DNA of 64,000 nt from Planctomycetaceae bacterium (GCA_017795105.1 CP051247.1:806001-870000); one strand, 5' to 3'. Shown: positions 26,802-36,088, counted from the first letter of the stretch. Numbers and translations: made by a program. The notes: generated by a model not told the origin, from the letters alone.

Positions 26802-27366
26802 ATTTACCTGTCCAGGCGCGTCGAGCAAGTTCAAAACGCCGAAAACACGTGGTTTCCCGGCCTTTCGCGATCACCCAAAACGGTAAGGACATTTCAGACC
26901 ATCGGAGGCCGAACGGGTCGGCGAACTTTGATGAAACTTGAATTTAACTGTGGAAATTCCGAACTGCCGGGAATATGCTTTAATCGATTGACGCTCGGGG
27001 CTTGTCGGACCAACTCTGCGGGTTATTCAACCCTTGCCGAAGGCGCCAACTGCATCGTGATTGCGAGTCGCGCGCTTTGCGGGACGTGAATTCGCGATTG
27101 CCTGCTGGCGAAACTGGGCAGCCTCTACTGTTTACGCCACTCGACAAGATAAACTCAGATAGCTGGGCCCTCAGCTCCGAAGTTTAGACTATTTCGGCAT
27201 GTCTGACGGCCCGCGACTGGTCGAAGATAATAAGAGTGAAACGGCCCGAGTGTTTCCGGCTGCCGTATCCGTACCATAAACGTCCTTTTGCTCGACGGCG
27301 GATCGGCTCCCGGCGTGACCACCCACGCTCGTCACGGAGCACAAGAAATCTCAACGGAAGGTTGCA
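26802..27366. other. Long intergenic region before the coiled-coil membrane protein
   Basis: 565 bases between divergent genes, the longest gap in the window. Short frames of about 60-110 codons occur (for example 27002-27187) but none has a convincing ribosome-binding site or composition. The middle part is visibly A+T-richer than the flanks and probably holds promoters and a long leader. No RNA family recognised. Confidence 0.4.
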
Positions 27367-28899
27367 ATGGCAGCTTCAGCAGGAAAAGTCACCGGAGCAC
27401 ATATCTGGGCGTTCTTCTTTGGCGTCGCATTCTTTGTCTTTCTCGGACTGTGGTACATGCAGCTCCGGGAACGGGAAGAACTGGTCGCCGCGAAGAAGAC
27501 CGCTGAAGCACAGGCGTCGAACGCCGACACTGCGCTTCGGAGCCGGATTGAAGAAATCGAAGCCCTGATCAGAACGATCGGACATGAGTTCGACATCGAT
27601 CAAATCGGCGTCGGCGAGCCGGGGAACAAGACCAAGGTCCTGGGCGCCATGATGGATGACATCCAGACCTATGGCGGCGACATGGCGCAGGAAACCTATT
27701 ATGCCACGATCATGAAGCTTCGCAGCGAGCTCGACAGCATTCGCCAGAAGTACGAGCAGGTCGAGGATGAACTCGAACAGCAGCGTCAGCAGTACCTTGC
27801 TCTTCAGGGGCAGTACAACACGAAAGTTGGTGAGTTCCAGACTCAAACCAATACCGCCAAGAGCGACCTGCAGGATTACGTCGCCACGTACGACGAAATG
27901 ATCGGCACTAAAGACACCGAGATCTCCAACCTGCGGACTCAGTTGGCCGATGCCCTGCTCGAAGCAGAAACCGTCAAGGAAGCTTACGCTCAACAGCTGA
28001 AAGCCAAGGAAGAAGACCTGAACAAACTGACGCTGCTTAACCAGCGTCTGACCGAGCGGATCGATCAGATCGAACAGATCAGCTTCGAAAAACCGGACGG
28101 CACCATCACGAACGTCGACAATGCGACCCGACTGGTCTGGCTGAACATCGGTTCGATCGACAATCTGCAACCACAGATTACCTTCAGTGTTTACGACAAG
28201 AACAACAAGGGTGTCGGCCGCACCAAGGAAGACATCAAGGCTCAGATCGAAGTGACCCGCGTCTGGGAGAACCGTGCAGAAGCCCGGATTCTCAAAGCCG
28301 ACCTGTATCGTCCGATTTCGCCGGGTGACGAAGTCTACTCGCCGCTCTGGGAAGCTGGCCGGACCTTCTACTTCTCGTTTGTCGGCTTCATGGACCTCGA
28401 CGGCGATGGCATCTACGATCGCGATCTGCTGCACGACATCGTCGCATCCAACGGAGCGGAAATCGACAACGAAGTCGGTGACAACGGCGAATGGATCGTT
28501 CACCGTGGTGTCTCAGCCAACACCAAGTTCGTCGTGATCGGTGAAATCCCCGATCCGTCCAAGACCGAACGGGATGACGAAAAAGAGACCTACGAGAAGA
28601 TTGTCGCCAAGCGAACCGAGCTGATCGCGGAAGCCCGCCTTCAGGGAACGCGAGTCATCTCTCTGAACGACTTCCTCGCCTATATCGGCTTCAAGCCGCA
28701 GCGACGTCTTTATGTGCCGGGACTGGCTGATAAGAATTATCAGCTCAAGGCCGGCTCTCAGAGCGCAGGCGTAAACGAAACGATCGGCGATCGCCGTTCG
28801 ACCGGCCGCGTTTCCGACATCTTCAATACCGACGGCAACGTCGAACAGAAAGAGTCGAGCGGACGCACCAGCGGAGCATTCCGATCCGGCTCCTACTAA
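27367..28899 (+). CDS. Membrane-anchored coiled-coil protein with BRCT-like C-terminal domain
   Basis: 510 aa. A single hydrophobic helix (about residues 13-32, WAFFFGVAFFVFLGLWYMQL) is followed by a long coiled coil (about 33-240, heptad-rich Glu/Lys/Gln/Leu) and a folded region from about 245. Around residues 335-460 the order FYFSFVGFMDLDGDG, IVASNGAEIDNEVG, TKFVVIGE, and IAEARLQGTRVISLNDFLAYIGF resembles a BRCT domain. The tail (460-510) is Ser/Gly-rich. A strong terminator follows. Function unknown; the topology suggests a bridge from the membrane to a BRCT-like head. A purine-rich ribosome-binding site precedes the ATG. Confidence 0.8.
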   Translation: MAASAGKVTGAHIWAFFFGVAFFVFLGLWYMQLREREELVAAKKTAEAQASNADTALRSRIEEIEALIRTIGHEFDIDQIGVGEPGNKTKVLGAMMDDIQTYGGDMAQETYYATIMKLRSELDSIRQKYEQVEDELEQQRQQYLALQGQYNTKVGEFQTQTNTAKSDLQDYVATYDEMIGTKDTEISNLRTQLADALLEAETVKEAYAQQLKAKEEDLNKLTLLNQRLTERIDQIEQISFEKPDGTITNVDNATRLVWLNIGSIDNLQPQITFSVYDKNNKGVGRTKEDIKAQIEVTRVWENRAEARILKADLYRPISPGDEVYSPLWEAGRTFYFSFVGFMDLDGDGIYDRDLLHDIVASNGAEIDNEVGDNGEWIVHRGVSANTKFVVIGEIPDPSKTERDDEKETYEKIVAKRTELIAEARLQGTRVISLNDFLAYIGFKPQRRLYVPGLADKNYQLKAGSQSAGVNETIGDRRSTGRVSDIFNTDGNVEQKESSGRTSGAFRSGSY

Positions 28900-28920
28900 G
28901 CCGAATTGCGTTGAATTCCT

Positions 28921-28952
28921 AACGAGAGTGTCCCCCGGGGCACTCTCGTTTT
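28921..28952 (+). terminator. Intrinsic terminator
   Basis: A ten-base perfect stem aacgagagtg/cactctcgtt with an extra CCCC/GGGG inner stem and a TTTT tail lies 21 bases after the coiled-coil gene. Confidence 0.9.
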
Positions 28953-29076
28953 CTTTGCGCGACAGTGCCAATCTTCACTCGGGCGACAGTTGACGAACGT
29001 CACGGCGACCAGCCAGAATGTCCGCCTGAACGTCGTCTGGAGACAGCCCCTGGTGCTGTCAGTCCGCCCGCCTTGG

Positions 29077-29769
29077 ATGTATTTTGTGAGTGCCGTCGAG
29101 CTTTCTGAACCAACCTCCCCGCAGTCTCTGCCGGGATTCCGCCGCAATGCGGTCTGGCGATTCATCCAGATTGTCCTGCAGGTCCTTCTGGTCATCTGGC
29201 TGCGATATCGAGCCCGAGGTACTGAGAACCTGCCGATCGACAGCGGTGCCCTGCTCGTGGTCAATCACCAGAGTTCCCTCGATCCCCTGCTCGTCGGCCT
29301 GCCGTTGAAGCGCCCCGTCAGCTGGATGGCACGGAACACATTGTTCCGCCGCCCGATCCTCGGCTGGATTCTGCGAAACTGCTACGTGATGCCAATCAAT
29401 CGACAGGCAGCCGGCACGGAAAGCTTTCGACTGTCGCTGGACCGAATGAAGAACGGCTATCTCGTTGGACTGTTTCCCGAGGGGACACGAGGGCTTGACG
29501 GCGAAGTCGGACCGCTGAAACCGGGCTTTATCGCGCTGGCCCGGCGAGCCAACTGCCCGGTCATTCCGGTTGGCATCGCTGGCTCTCACCGGGCGCTGCC
29601 GAAGAACGCCGTCTTCGTTCGCCCGGCTCGAGTTCGCGTTTATTTCGGCGAACCAATCCCGGCGGAAACGGTCACTGAACTGGCAAAAAAGAACCGGGAA
29701 GATGAGTTCATCGCTTACGTCCGCGAGCGGATTATCCATTGCAGCCAGCAGGCCGCCGCGATTCGCTAG
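29077..29769 (+). CDS. plsC: 1-acyl-sn-glycerol-3-phosphate acyltransferase
   Basis: 230 aa from the ATG at 29077; a TTG at 28990 would add 29 residues with no clear support. PlsC motifs: NHQSSLDP (His64, Asp69), then ARNTLFRRPILGWILR, FPEGTRGLDGEVGPLKPG and VIPVGIAGSH. One hydrophobic N-terminal helix (FIQIVLQVLLVIWLRY) anchors it at the inner membrane. It acylates lysophosphatidic acid to phosphatidic acid in phospholipid synthesis. The next gene begins 57 bases after its stop. Confidence 0.87.
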   Translation: MYFVSAVELSEPTSPQSLPGFRRNAVWRFIQIVLQVLLVIWLRYRARGTENLPIDSGALLVVNHQSSLDPLLVGLPLKRPVSWMARNTLFRRPILGWILRNCYVMPINRQAAGTESFRLSLDRMKNGYLVGLFPEGTRGLDGEVGPLKPGFIALARRANCPVIPVGIAGSHRALPKNAVFVRPARVRVYFGEPIPAETVTELAKKNREDEFIAYVRERIIHCSQQAAAIR

Positions 29770-29826
29770 ACTTCGCTCGAACTTGAGTGGACAACGCACG
29801 AAGGCATTCAGGAGCAGGAGACGATC

Positions 29827-30951
29827 ATGAAGAATCTGTTACGCGAAGCCATGGCACTGAACGACGGCGTCGCTTACTTCGACAATGCCGCCGTCGCTCC
29901 CCTCACGGCTGCCGCTCGCGATGCGATCGTCCGTTGGGCCGGCGATATTGCCGGAAGCGGCGATGCCCTCTGGCCGCGGTGGCGAACAGAAGTCGAAAAG
30001 ACACGACGGACTGCAGCTGGTCTGATCAATGCCGAGCGTGAAGAACTGGCTCTCACGCACAGCACGACCGAGGGGATCAACTTCGTGGCCGAAGGCTATC
30101 CCTGGAAATCGGGCGACAATGTTGTCATTCCGGTTGGCGAGTTCCCGACCAACCTCTATCCCTGGATGTTGCTTAAGTCTCAGGGCGTCGAACTGAGGAA
30201 AGTCGACATGCCGGCCAACCAGGTCGACATCGAGCGACTTGCCGATGCCTGTGACGAGCGAACCCGGATTGTTTCCTGTAGCTGGGTCGGCTACTCGCAC
30301 GGCTATCGAATTGACGTGAAAGCGCTCGCCGATCTGGTCCACCAGCGAGGAGCTCTCCTGCTTCTCGATGCCATCCAGGGGCTCGGAGTCTTTCCGCTCG
30401 ATGTCAAAGAGGCGAATGTCGACTTCCTTTCGGCAGATGGACACAAGTGGCTGCTCGGTCCCGAAGGGGCGGGCGTATTCTACCTCAAGCGTGAACACCT
30501 CGATTTACTACGTCCACGGGCAATCGGCTGGAACAGCGTCGCCACGGCTGGCGAGTTTGGCCATGACTGCATGGAATTGCGAAATACAGCCGGCCGCTAC
30601 GAGGGCGGAACATACAACATGTGCGGGCTGGCTGGCTTCGGGGGCAGCTTGCAAGTCTTCGCCGATGTCAGCGTTGCTCAGATCTCACGCGACTTGAAAA
30701 TTGCCACCGATGCGGTGGTGCATGCGGTTCGTGAACTCGGAGCCGAAGTCCATTCCGTGCGAGAGGACGACCACTGGTCCGGCATCATCTCGTTCGACCT
30801 GCCAGGCAAAGATCCTCTCATGGTCAAGGAAGCCGCCGTCAAGAACGAAGTCTACTTCAACTCCCGTGGAGGCCACATCCGAGTCAGCCCGCATGCGTTT
30901 AACACGCCCGAAGATATCGACAAGCTGGTCGAGGTCCTGAAAAAGGCGTAA
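29827..30951 (+). CDS. Aminotransferase class V (cysteine desulfurase/epimerase-like)
   Basis: 374 aa. Fold-type I PLP enzyme: YFDNAAVAPLT, HSTTEGINFVAEGYPW, LLLLDAIQGLGVFPLD with the pyridine-binding Asp181, and SADGHKW with Lys207 as the Schiff-base lysine. The overall pattern is nearer isopenicillin N epimerase-like or cysteine desulfurase-like proteins than IscS, since the usual IscS active-site cysteine loop is not evident. Exact reaction unknown. An AGGAG ribosome-binding site lies about eight bases before the ATG. Confidence 0.82.
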   Translation: MKNLLREAMALNDGVAYFDNAAVAPLTAAARDAIVRWAGDIAGSGDALWPRWRTEVEKTRRTAAGLINAEREELALTHSTTEGINFVAEGYPWKSGDNVVIPVGEFPTNLYPWMLLKSQGVELRKVDMPANQVDIERLADACDERTRIVSCSWVGYSHGYRIDVKALADLVHQRGALLLLDAIQGLGVFPLDVKEANVDFLSADGHKWLLGPEGAGVFYLKREHLDLLRPRAIGWNSVATAGEFGHDCMELRNTAGRYEGGTYNMCGLAGFGGSLQVFADVSVAQISRDLKIATDAVVHAVRELGAEVHSVREDDHWSGIISFDLPGKDPLMVKEAAVKNEVYFNSRGGHIRVSPHAFNTPEDIDKLVEVLKKA

Positions 30952-30997
30952 GGCGAAGCGACTCCCGTAGAACTTCGCCATTACGATTCGTCTTCCC

Positions 30998-31051
30998 AAC
31001 CCGAAGCGTCAGCGAGGGCCACGCCGAATGCCCTCGCTTACGCTTCGGGTT
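30998..31051. repeat. Long imperfect palindrome (REP-like, possible terminator)
   Basis: Arms of about 22 bases (30998-31019 and 31030-31051) pair with one mismatch around a ten-base loop. It sits between the convergent aminotransferase and maf genes. The arm, containing ccgaagcgtcagcgaggg, recalls repeats common in planctomycete genomes (from memory). There is no T-run, so it may be a REP-like element more than a classical terminator. Confidence 0.8.
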
Positions 31052-31196
31052 AGGATTCGAGAATCAGAGTGCGTTTTGACGCACCAAGTCAACGTCCGCG
31101 CCCGCCAGCTGCGCCCGCGTCCGCACACCGGCCACTACGGAAGTGGACTCCTACTCGCACCGGCCGGGATACGTGCGAATGTCGATCCTGTCGAAG

Positions 31197-31829
31197 TTAC
31201 TCACTCTTGTCTTTGGCGTTGACCCCGAATCCCTTAAGAACACCGGTCAACTCCTGTAGAGGCAGTCCGATAATCGCGGTCGGATCACTCGTCTCGACAG
31301 ACTCGAACAACTGGCCCCCCGCCGATTCCCAACGATAGCCGCCCACGCAATCGAATGCCTGATCCTGATCGACGTAAGCCTCGATCACTTCCCGGCTCAG
31401 CGGCTTCATCGCCATTCTGGCTTCGACGCAGAAGAGAACACTTTCCTCTCCATTCTGCACACTGACTGCTGTCAGCAAATAATGCGTCCGTCCCGCCAGT
31501 TCGCTGAGTTGGGTGATCGTTCGCTCTCGTGTTTCGGGCTTCTGCAGAATGCGCCCCTCAACTGTGGCCACCTGATCACTGCCAATCACTACGGCTGCGG
31601 GAAACCGCTCGGCCACCGCGGCTGCTTTCCGTTGAGCGAGCTCTTCGGCGATCTGCTGTGGCGTCAGATCGTTCCGTTGCTGAATGCTCGCCTCGTCGAC
31701 ATCGGGCGAGACGGAACGAAATGGGACGCCGAGTTGCTCCAGCAATTGACGACGGTAGCGCGAACCACTCGCCAGAATCAACTCCGGCTGCAAAACTGGG
31801 TTCGGTTCTTCGCCGCCGGACGAAGACAT
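31197..31829 (-). CDS. maf: Maf-like nucleoside triphosphate pyrophosphatase
   Basis: 210 aa. N-terminal ILASGSRYRRQLLEQLGVPF is the Maf signature, followed by VIGSDQVATVEG and a C-terminal FESVETSDPTAIIGLPLQEL. The latter is closer to the YceF type than to YhdE. Family members hydrolyse dTTP, UTP or modified nucleotides such as m7GTP to limit misincorporation. Its ATG overlaps the stop of the sigma-54 activator gene by one base (TGATG), so it is translationally coupled to that regulator. Confidence 0.9.
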   Translation of the reverse strand: MSSSGGEEPNPVLQPELILASGSRYRRQLLEQLGVPFRSVSPDVDEASIQQRNDLTPQQIAEELAQRKAAAVAERFPAAVVIGSDQVATVEGRILQKPETRERTITQLSELAGRTHYLLTAVSVQNGEESVLFCVEARMAMKPLSREVIEAYVDQDQAFDCVGGYRWESAGGQLFESVETSDPTAIIGLPLQELTGVLKGFGVNAKDKSE

Positions 31830-32875
31830 CAGGAGTCCTCGCTCAGACCGTATTCTTCGATCTTCTTGTGAAGAGTGTTTCGATTGATGCCCAGCCGCGT
31901 CGCGGTTTTCGTCTGCACGCCGTGGCAGCTCTTGAGCGTCTGCTCGATCAGTTGTTTCTCAACCAAAGAGACTATTCGCTGATACAGGTCGGTCTCGTCG
32001 CCGTTTTGCTGAGCGATCCCCAGATTGACAAGCTCTTCGCTAATCGACTCGAGTGTTCGCGACTTGCTGATGCCGAGTCGGATCGGCGAAAGACCGCGAA
32101 CATGCGGCGGCAGCAGATCGGCGGTAAATTCTGAACCGAGTGCCATCACAACGGCACGTTCGACGTAGTTCTCCAGTTCGCGAACGTTTCCCGGCCACGC
32201 ATAGGTCTTCATCGCGTCCAGCGCTTCATCGGTCAACTTGAGTGGCTCGCAATGGTTTTCCGCAGCGTACTTGCCGATGAAATGATCGATCAGCTCCGAA
32301 AGATCCTCGGTTCGCTCCCGCAGCGGCGGGAGGAAGATTGGCAGGACGTTGAGACGATAGTAAAGATCCTCCCGAAATCGCCCTTCTTCGACTTCAACCA
32401 GCAACTCACGGTTCGTAGCCGCGACGATCCGGGTATCGACGGTGATCGTTTTCGTATCACCGACTCGTTCGAATTCCTGCTCCTGCAGAACACGCAGCAG
32501 TTTGACCTGCAGCGGGAAGCTCATCGAATTGATCTCGTCGAGAAACAGCGTTCCTCCATGAGCGGCCTCGAACCGACCAGTCCGGTTTTCGTGTGCACTC
32601 GTAAATGCGCCTTTGACGTGACCAAACAATTCGCTTTCCAGCAGGCTCTCGCTGAGAGCACCGCAGTTGACGCGAATGTAAGGACCAGACCGGCGTGGAC
32701 TCAACTCGTGAATAGCACGGGCAACCAGTTCTTTACCAGTACCCGTCTCTCCGAGGAGCAGGACTGTCGCGGAAGAACGGGCCACACGCTCGGTCGTGCG
32801 GAAGACGTTCAACATGGCCTCGCCGGCTCCAATAATCCCAGCGAGAGCGGGCGGGCGATCGATGACGGCGTTCAT
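31829..32875 (-). CDS. Sigma-54-dependent activator, no receiver domain, GAFTSA loop
   Basis: 348 aa from MNAVIDRPPAL, chosen because AAGGA precedes the ATG by about six bases; the frame opens 28 codons earlier. AAA+ domain: GETGTGKE (42-49), GAFTSA at about 89-94 where most activators have GAFTGA, GGTLFLDEI (107-115), and a Fis-type HTH near the end (TKTATRLGINRNTLHKKIEE). No N-terminal receiver or GAF domain. It should activate sigma-54 promoters, but the Gly-to-Ser change in the sigma-54-contacting loop could alter this. maf overlaps its stop. Confidence 0.88.
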   Translation of the reverse strand: MNAVIDRPPALAGIIGAGEAMLNVFRTTERVARSSATVLLLGETGTGKELVARAIHELSPRRSGPYIRVNCGALSESLLESELFGHVKGAFTSAHENRTGRFEAAHGGTLFLDEINSMSFPLQVKLLRVLQEQEFERVGDTKTITVDTRIVAATNRELLVEVEEGRFREDLYYRLNVLPIFLPPLRERTEDLSELIDHFIGKYAAENHCEPLKLTDEALDAMKTYAWPGNVRELENYVERAVVMALGSEFTADLLPPHVRGLSPIRLGISKSRTLESISEELVNLGIAQQNGDETDLYQRIVSLVEKQLIEQTLKSCHGVQTKTATRLGINRNTLHKKIEEYGLSEDS

Positions 32876-33310
32876 TCCATCCTTTTCGAAAAACCGTAAA
32901 TCACAGGTGTCTAAAGGTGTCCGAAAGAGGCCCGAGCGATTCGCCTCGTGGACTCGCATATTATCGTCTGCGCATGCATGCTTTGTAGGCTACCCGACTA
33001 CTTTATTGATGAATTTTCTCAAATCAGTCAATTCGCACATGCTCCAACCGGCCCCCGCCATCCTTGCCATGCACGTATTGAGTGCACGCCGCACAAAAAA
33101 CAGGCACCCAGAGCCATAATTTAAGCAGATTGGTGCTCTTCCTTAGACCACGGCGATTTCTGTTCCGATGTTTCAATCCGCGTCCGTTACGCCGGCAAAC
33201 TCCTCATGCCGTTGCGAATCTGTCGTCGGTCGGTATAAACGAGGCTTTCCTCCTTCTCGCTTCCGCCTCCGGCGGGACATCAAGCTGCGGTTCAAAAGGT
33301 TCGGTTGTTC
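32876..33310. other. Intergenic region before purD
   Basis: 435 bases between the divergent sigma-54 activator and purD. I looked for a sigma-54 (TGGCAC-N5-TTGC) promoter and for riboswitch-like folds and saw neither. The stretch around 32960-33020 is A+T-richer than the flanks and probably holds promoters. Confidence 0.4.
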
Positions 33311-34690
33311 ATGAAAGTCTTAGTCATCGGTCAGGGCGGGCGAGAACACGCGCTTGCCTGGAAACTCAGCCAGTCATCGAAGGTGACGAAGGTTTACTGC
33401 GCTCCCGGAAACGCGGGAACCGCCGAAGACGTCGAGAACGTGGATATCAGCGAGACCGACGTCGATGCTCTCGTCGCCTTCGCACGCCGCGAAAAAATCG
33501 ATCTGACCGTTCCCGGACCGGAAGCCTCTCTCGTGGTTGGCGTCGTCGACGCATTCCGAAAGGCCGGGCTGACGATCTTCGGCCCGACGAAAGCTGCGGC
33601 AGCTCTGGAAGGAAGCAAAACCTTCGCCAAACAGATTATGCGGAACGCCAAGGTGCCAACCGCCGACTATGTCACTTTCGACGATCTGCGTGCCGCCAGC
33701 GATTACATCCGCGAACGCTGCGGCGGTGGCCGTTTTGCTTCCAATGATCGTCCGCTGCACATCGGGGGCGCCCAGGAAGGAACAATCCGCAAGACGAATC
33801 CAACCTGGGAACAGCCGATTGTCATCAAAGCCGATGGACTGGCGGCCGGAAAAGGCGTCCGCGTCTGTCACACCGAAGAAGAAGCTCTCGAGTTCACACG
33901 GGCCTGCCTGGTTGGAAATTCGTTCGGGAGCGCGGGCAGTCGCATCATCATCGAAGAATGTCTCATCGGCGAAGAAGCGAGCATTCTGGCGATCGTTGAT
34001 GGCAAAACAATTATTCCTCTCGAAGCCAGCCAGGATCACAAGGCGGCTTACGACGACGATCGCGGCCCGAACACCGGAGGAATGGGAGCCTATTGCCCGA
34101 CCCCGGTGATCGATGACGCGATGATGGACGAGATCACACAGACCGTCCTGATTCCGACAGTCCACGAGATGAAGCGAAAAGGAGCCACCTTTAGCGGTGT
34201 CCTCTACGCCGGCCTGATGATCACCCGTCAGGGGCCGAAAGTTCTCGAGTTCAACGTTCGGTTCGGCGATCCGGAAACTCAGCCGGTACTCATGCGACTG
34301 AAGACTGACCTGTTCGATGTCCTCTATGCCGCTGCGTCCGGGAAACTTCGGGAATTGCCCGATCTGGAATGGGATCCGCGGCCCGCTGTCTGCGTGGTCA
34401 TGGCGTCCCGCGGATATCCGGGCGACTACGAAAAAGGCTTCCCGATTCGAGGGCTCGAACGGTCCAACGACAGCGAGGCCACGAAGGTTTTCCACGCGGG
34501 CACGAAGCTGAAAGATGGCCAGGTCATCAACTCGGGTGGACGCGTTCTCGGCGTGACCGCCCTGGGGCAGAATCTGGATCAGGCCAAGCTGTCCGCTTAC
34601 GAGCGGGTCAAGAAGATTCGCTGGGAAGGCGCCTGGTGCCGCAAGGACATCTCCGACAAGGCACGAGCCCGCGTGAAGACCGACGAATAG
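33311..34690 (+). CDS. purD: Phosphoribosylamine-glycine ligase
   Basis: 459 aa from MKVLVIGQGGREHALAWKL. The ATP-grasp core is complete: VPGPEASLVVGVVDAFRK, KTFAKQIMRNAKVPTADY, VIKADGLAAGKGV, EEASILAIVDG, HKAAYDDDRGPNTGGMGAY and EFNVRFGDPETQPVL. It joins glycine to phosphoribosylamine in purine synthesis. An extra segment of about 30 residues (about 140-170) interrupts the usual sequence just before VIKADGLAAG; it contains no frameshift. The gene stands alone, with no other pur genes beside it. Confidence 0.93.
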   Translation: MKVLVIGQGGREHALAWKLSQSSKVTKVYCAPGNAGTAEDVENVDISETDVDALVAFARREKIDLTVPGPEASLVVGVVDAFRKAGLTIFGPTKAAAALEGSKTFAKQIMRNAKVPTADYVTFDDLRAASDYIRERCGGGRFASNDRPLHIGGAQEGTIRKTNPTWEQPIVIKADGLAAGKGVRVCHTEEEALEFTRACLVGNSFGSAGSRIIIEECLIGEEASILAIVDGKTIIPLEASQDHKAAYDDDRGPNTGGMGAYCPTPVIDDAMMDEITQTVLIPTVHEMKRKGATFSGVLYAGLMITRQGPKVLEFNVRFGDPETQPVLMRLKTDLFDVLYAAASGKLRELPDLEWDPRPAVCVVMASRGYPGDYEKGFPIRGLERSNDSEATKVFHAGTKLKDGQVINSGGRVLGVTALGQNLDQAKLSAYERVKKIRWEGAWCRKDISDKARARVKTDE

Positions 34691-34768
34691 CGCGCCAGCC
34701 GATCGGCGAGTGAATTTTTTCGACCGAAGCGGACGACGCCGGGTTGCCTGGCTGTCTACAATAGCAGC

Positions 34769-36085
34769 ATGCATATCGCCTTTGTAACCGCTGGTGGAGC
34801 CGGGATGTTCTGTGGGTCCTGTATGCAGGACAACGCCATGGCTCGTGCGTTGATGCAGCTCGGCTGTGAAGTTTCGCTGATTCCGACCTACACGCCGATC
34901 CGGCTCGATCAGGAAGATGTCTCTCAGGAGCACGTCTTCTTGGGCGGAATCAATCTTTATCTCGACAACCTGATTCCGTTCTGGCGATACCTGCCACGAT
35001 CGATGGTCTCCTGGCTCGATCATCCGAAGATATTGAAATGGGCCAGCTCCCGCGGAGTTGGAAACGACGCCAGTTCCCTGGGCCCAATGACGCTGGCAAT
35101 GCTCAATGGTGCCCGAGGGCCGATGCGGCGCGAGTACCAGGAGCTCGTCGATCATCTGGTCGACCGACTCAAACCGGATGTCATCATCTTCAGCAATGCC
35201 CTGCTCAGCGGAATTATGCCTCTGCTTCGCGAGCGTTTCTCCGGGCCAATTCTTTGTCTGCTACAGGGCGACGACCTCTTCCTGAATCAACTTCCCGACA
35301 AATACCGCGACCGGGCCATTGCGGCCATCCGCGAGAACAGTCGATCCTTTGCAGCTTTCATCACGCACACCCGATTTTACGCCGACCTGATGTCACGCTT
35401 TCTGGAGATCGACCGGGATCGATTCCAGCAGATCCCTCTGTCCATCGATGTTCGCCTTCCCGCCCGAAATGACAATGTCCAGGAACGCGACCGCTCGCTG
35501 CCGCGGATCGGCTATTTTGCGAGAATCGCGCCTGAGAAAGGGCTTCGAAATCTCATTCTTGCCGCCCGAGAACTTCATGCCGAAGGAATCGAGTTTGAAC
35601 TCCATGCTGGCGGATATCTCGGCGAGGCCTACCGGGAATACTTTGAGCAGATCTGTCAGGAGGCCGAGTTTCTCGGCGACCGTTTCCGTTACATTGGAAG
35701 CCCGAACCAGGAAGAGGCCAAGTTCGAGTTTCTCCGCGAATTGACAGTCTTCAGCGTTCCGGCCAGTTACGAAGAACCGAAAGGGCTGTATATTCTCGAA
35801 GCAATGGCTGCCGGTGTGCCGGTCGTCCAGCCGAGCCGAGGAAGCTTTCCGGAGTTGATCGAGTCAACGGGCGGCGGTCTCCTCTACCCTGCGGACGATC
35901 ACAGTGCGCACGCTGAGATGCTGAAGCGATTGATCCACAGGAGCCAGGAGCGTGAACAAATCGTGGAGGCCGGCTCTCGAAACGTACTGGAACTCCACAG
36001 TTCGCGACAGGCTGCCCGCTCGTTGATCGGGATCTGCGAAGGACAACTCAGTCAGAGGTCTCTTCAAGAACCTGTGGCGAGTTGA
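34769..36085 (+). CDS. Glycosyltransferase family 4-like
   Basis: 438 aa. GT-B fold: N-terminal MHIAFVTAGGAGMFCGSC, a linker, then the GT4 nucleotide-sugar half with IGYFARIAPEKGLRNLI and YEEPKGLYILEAMAAGVPVVQPS carrying the EX7E motif. It likely adds a sugar in envelope or exopolysaccharide synthesis; donor and acceptor are unknown. The stop lies three bases from the stop of the convergent hexomutase-like gene, so transcripts overlap. Confidence 0.85.
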   Translation: MHIAFVTAGGAGMFCGSCMQDNAMARALMQLGCEVSLIPTYTPIRLDQEDVSQEHVFLGGINLYLDNLIPFWRYLPRSMVSWLDHPKILKWASSRGVGNDASSLGPMTLAMLNGARGPMRREYQELVDHLVDRLKPDVIIFSNALLSGIMPLLRERFSGPILCLLQGDDLFLNQLPDKYRDRAIAAIRENSRSFAAFITHTRFYADLMSRFLEIDRDRFQQIPLSIDVRLPARNDNVQERDRSLPRIGYFARIAPEKGLRNLILAARELHAEGIEFELHAGGYLGEAYREYFEQICQEAEFLGDRFRYIGSPNQEEAKFEFLRELTVFSVPASYEEPKGLYILEAMAAGVPVVQPSRGSFPELIESTGGGLLYPADDHSAHAEMLKRLIHRSQEREQIVEAGSRNVLELHSSRQAARSLIGICEGQLSQRSLQEPVAS

Positions 36086-36088
36086 CGC

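Noticed and set aside
32876..33310. Sigma-54 promoter or riboswitch before purD
   Set aside because: No TGGCAC-N5-TTGC match and no known riboswitch pattern seen by eye.
33374..35155. Long open frame on the minus strand antisense to purD and the glycosyltransferase
   Set aside because: It is a shadow of strong plus-strand codons; its translation has no recognisable domain, spans two genes, and purD is certain.
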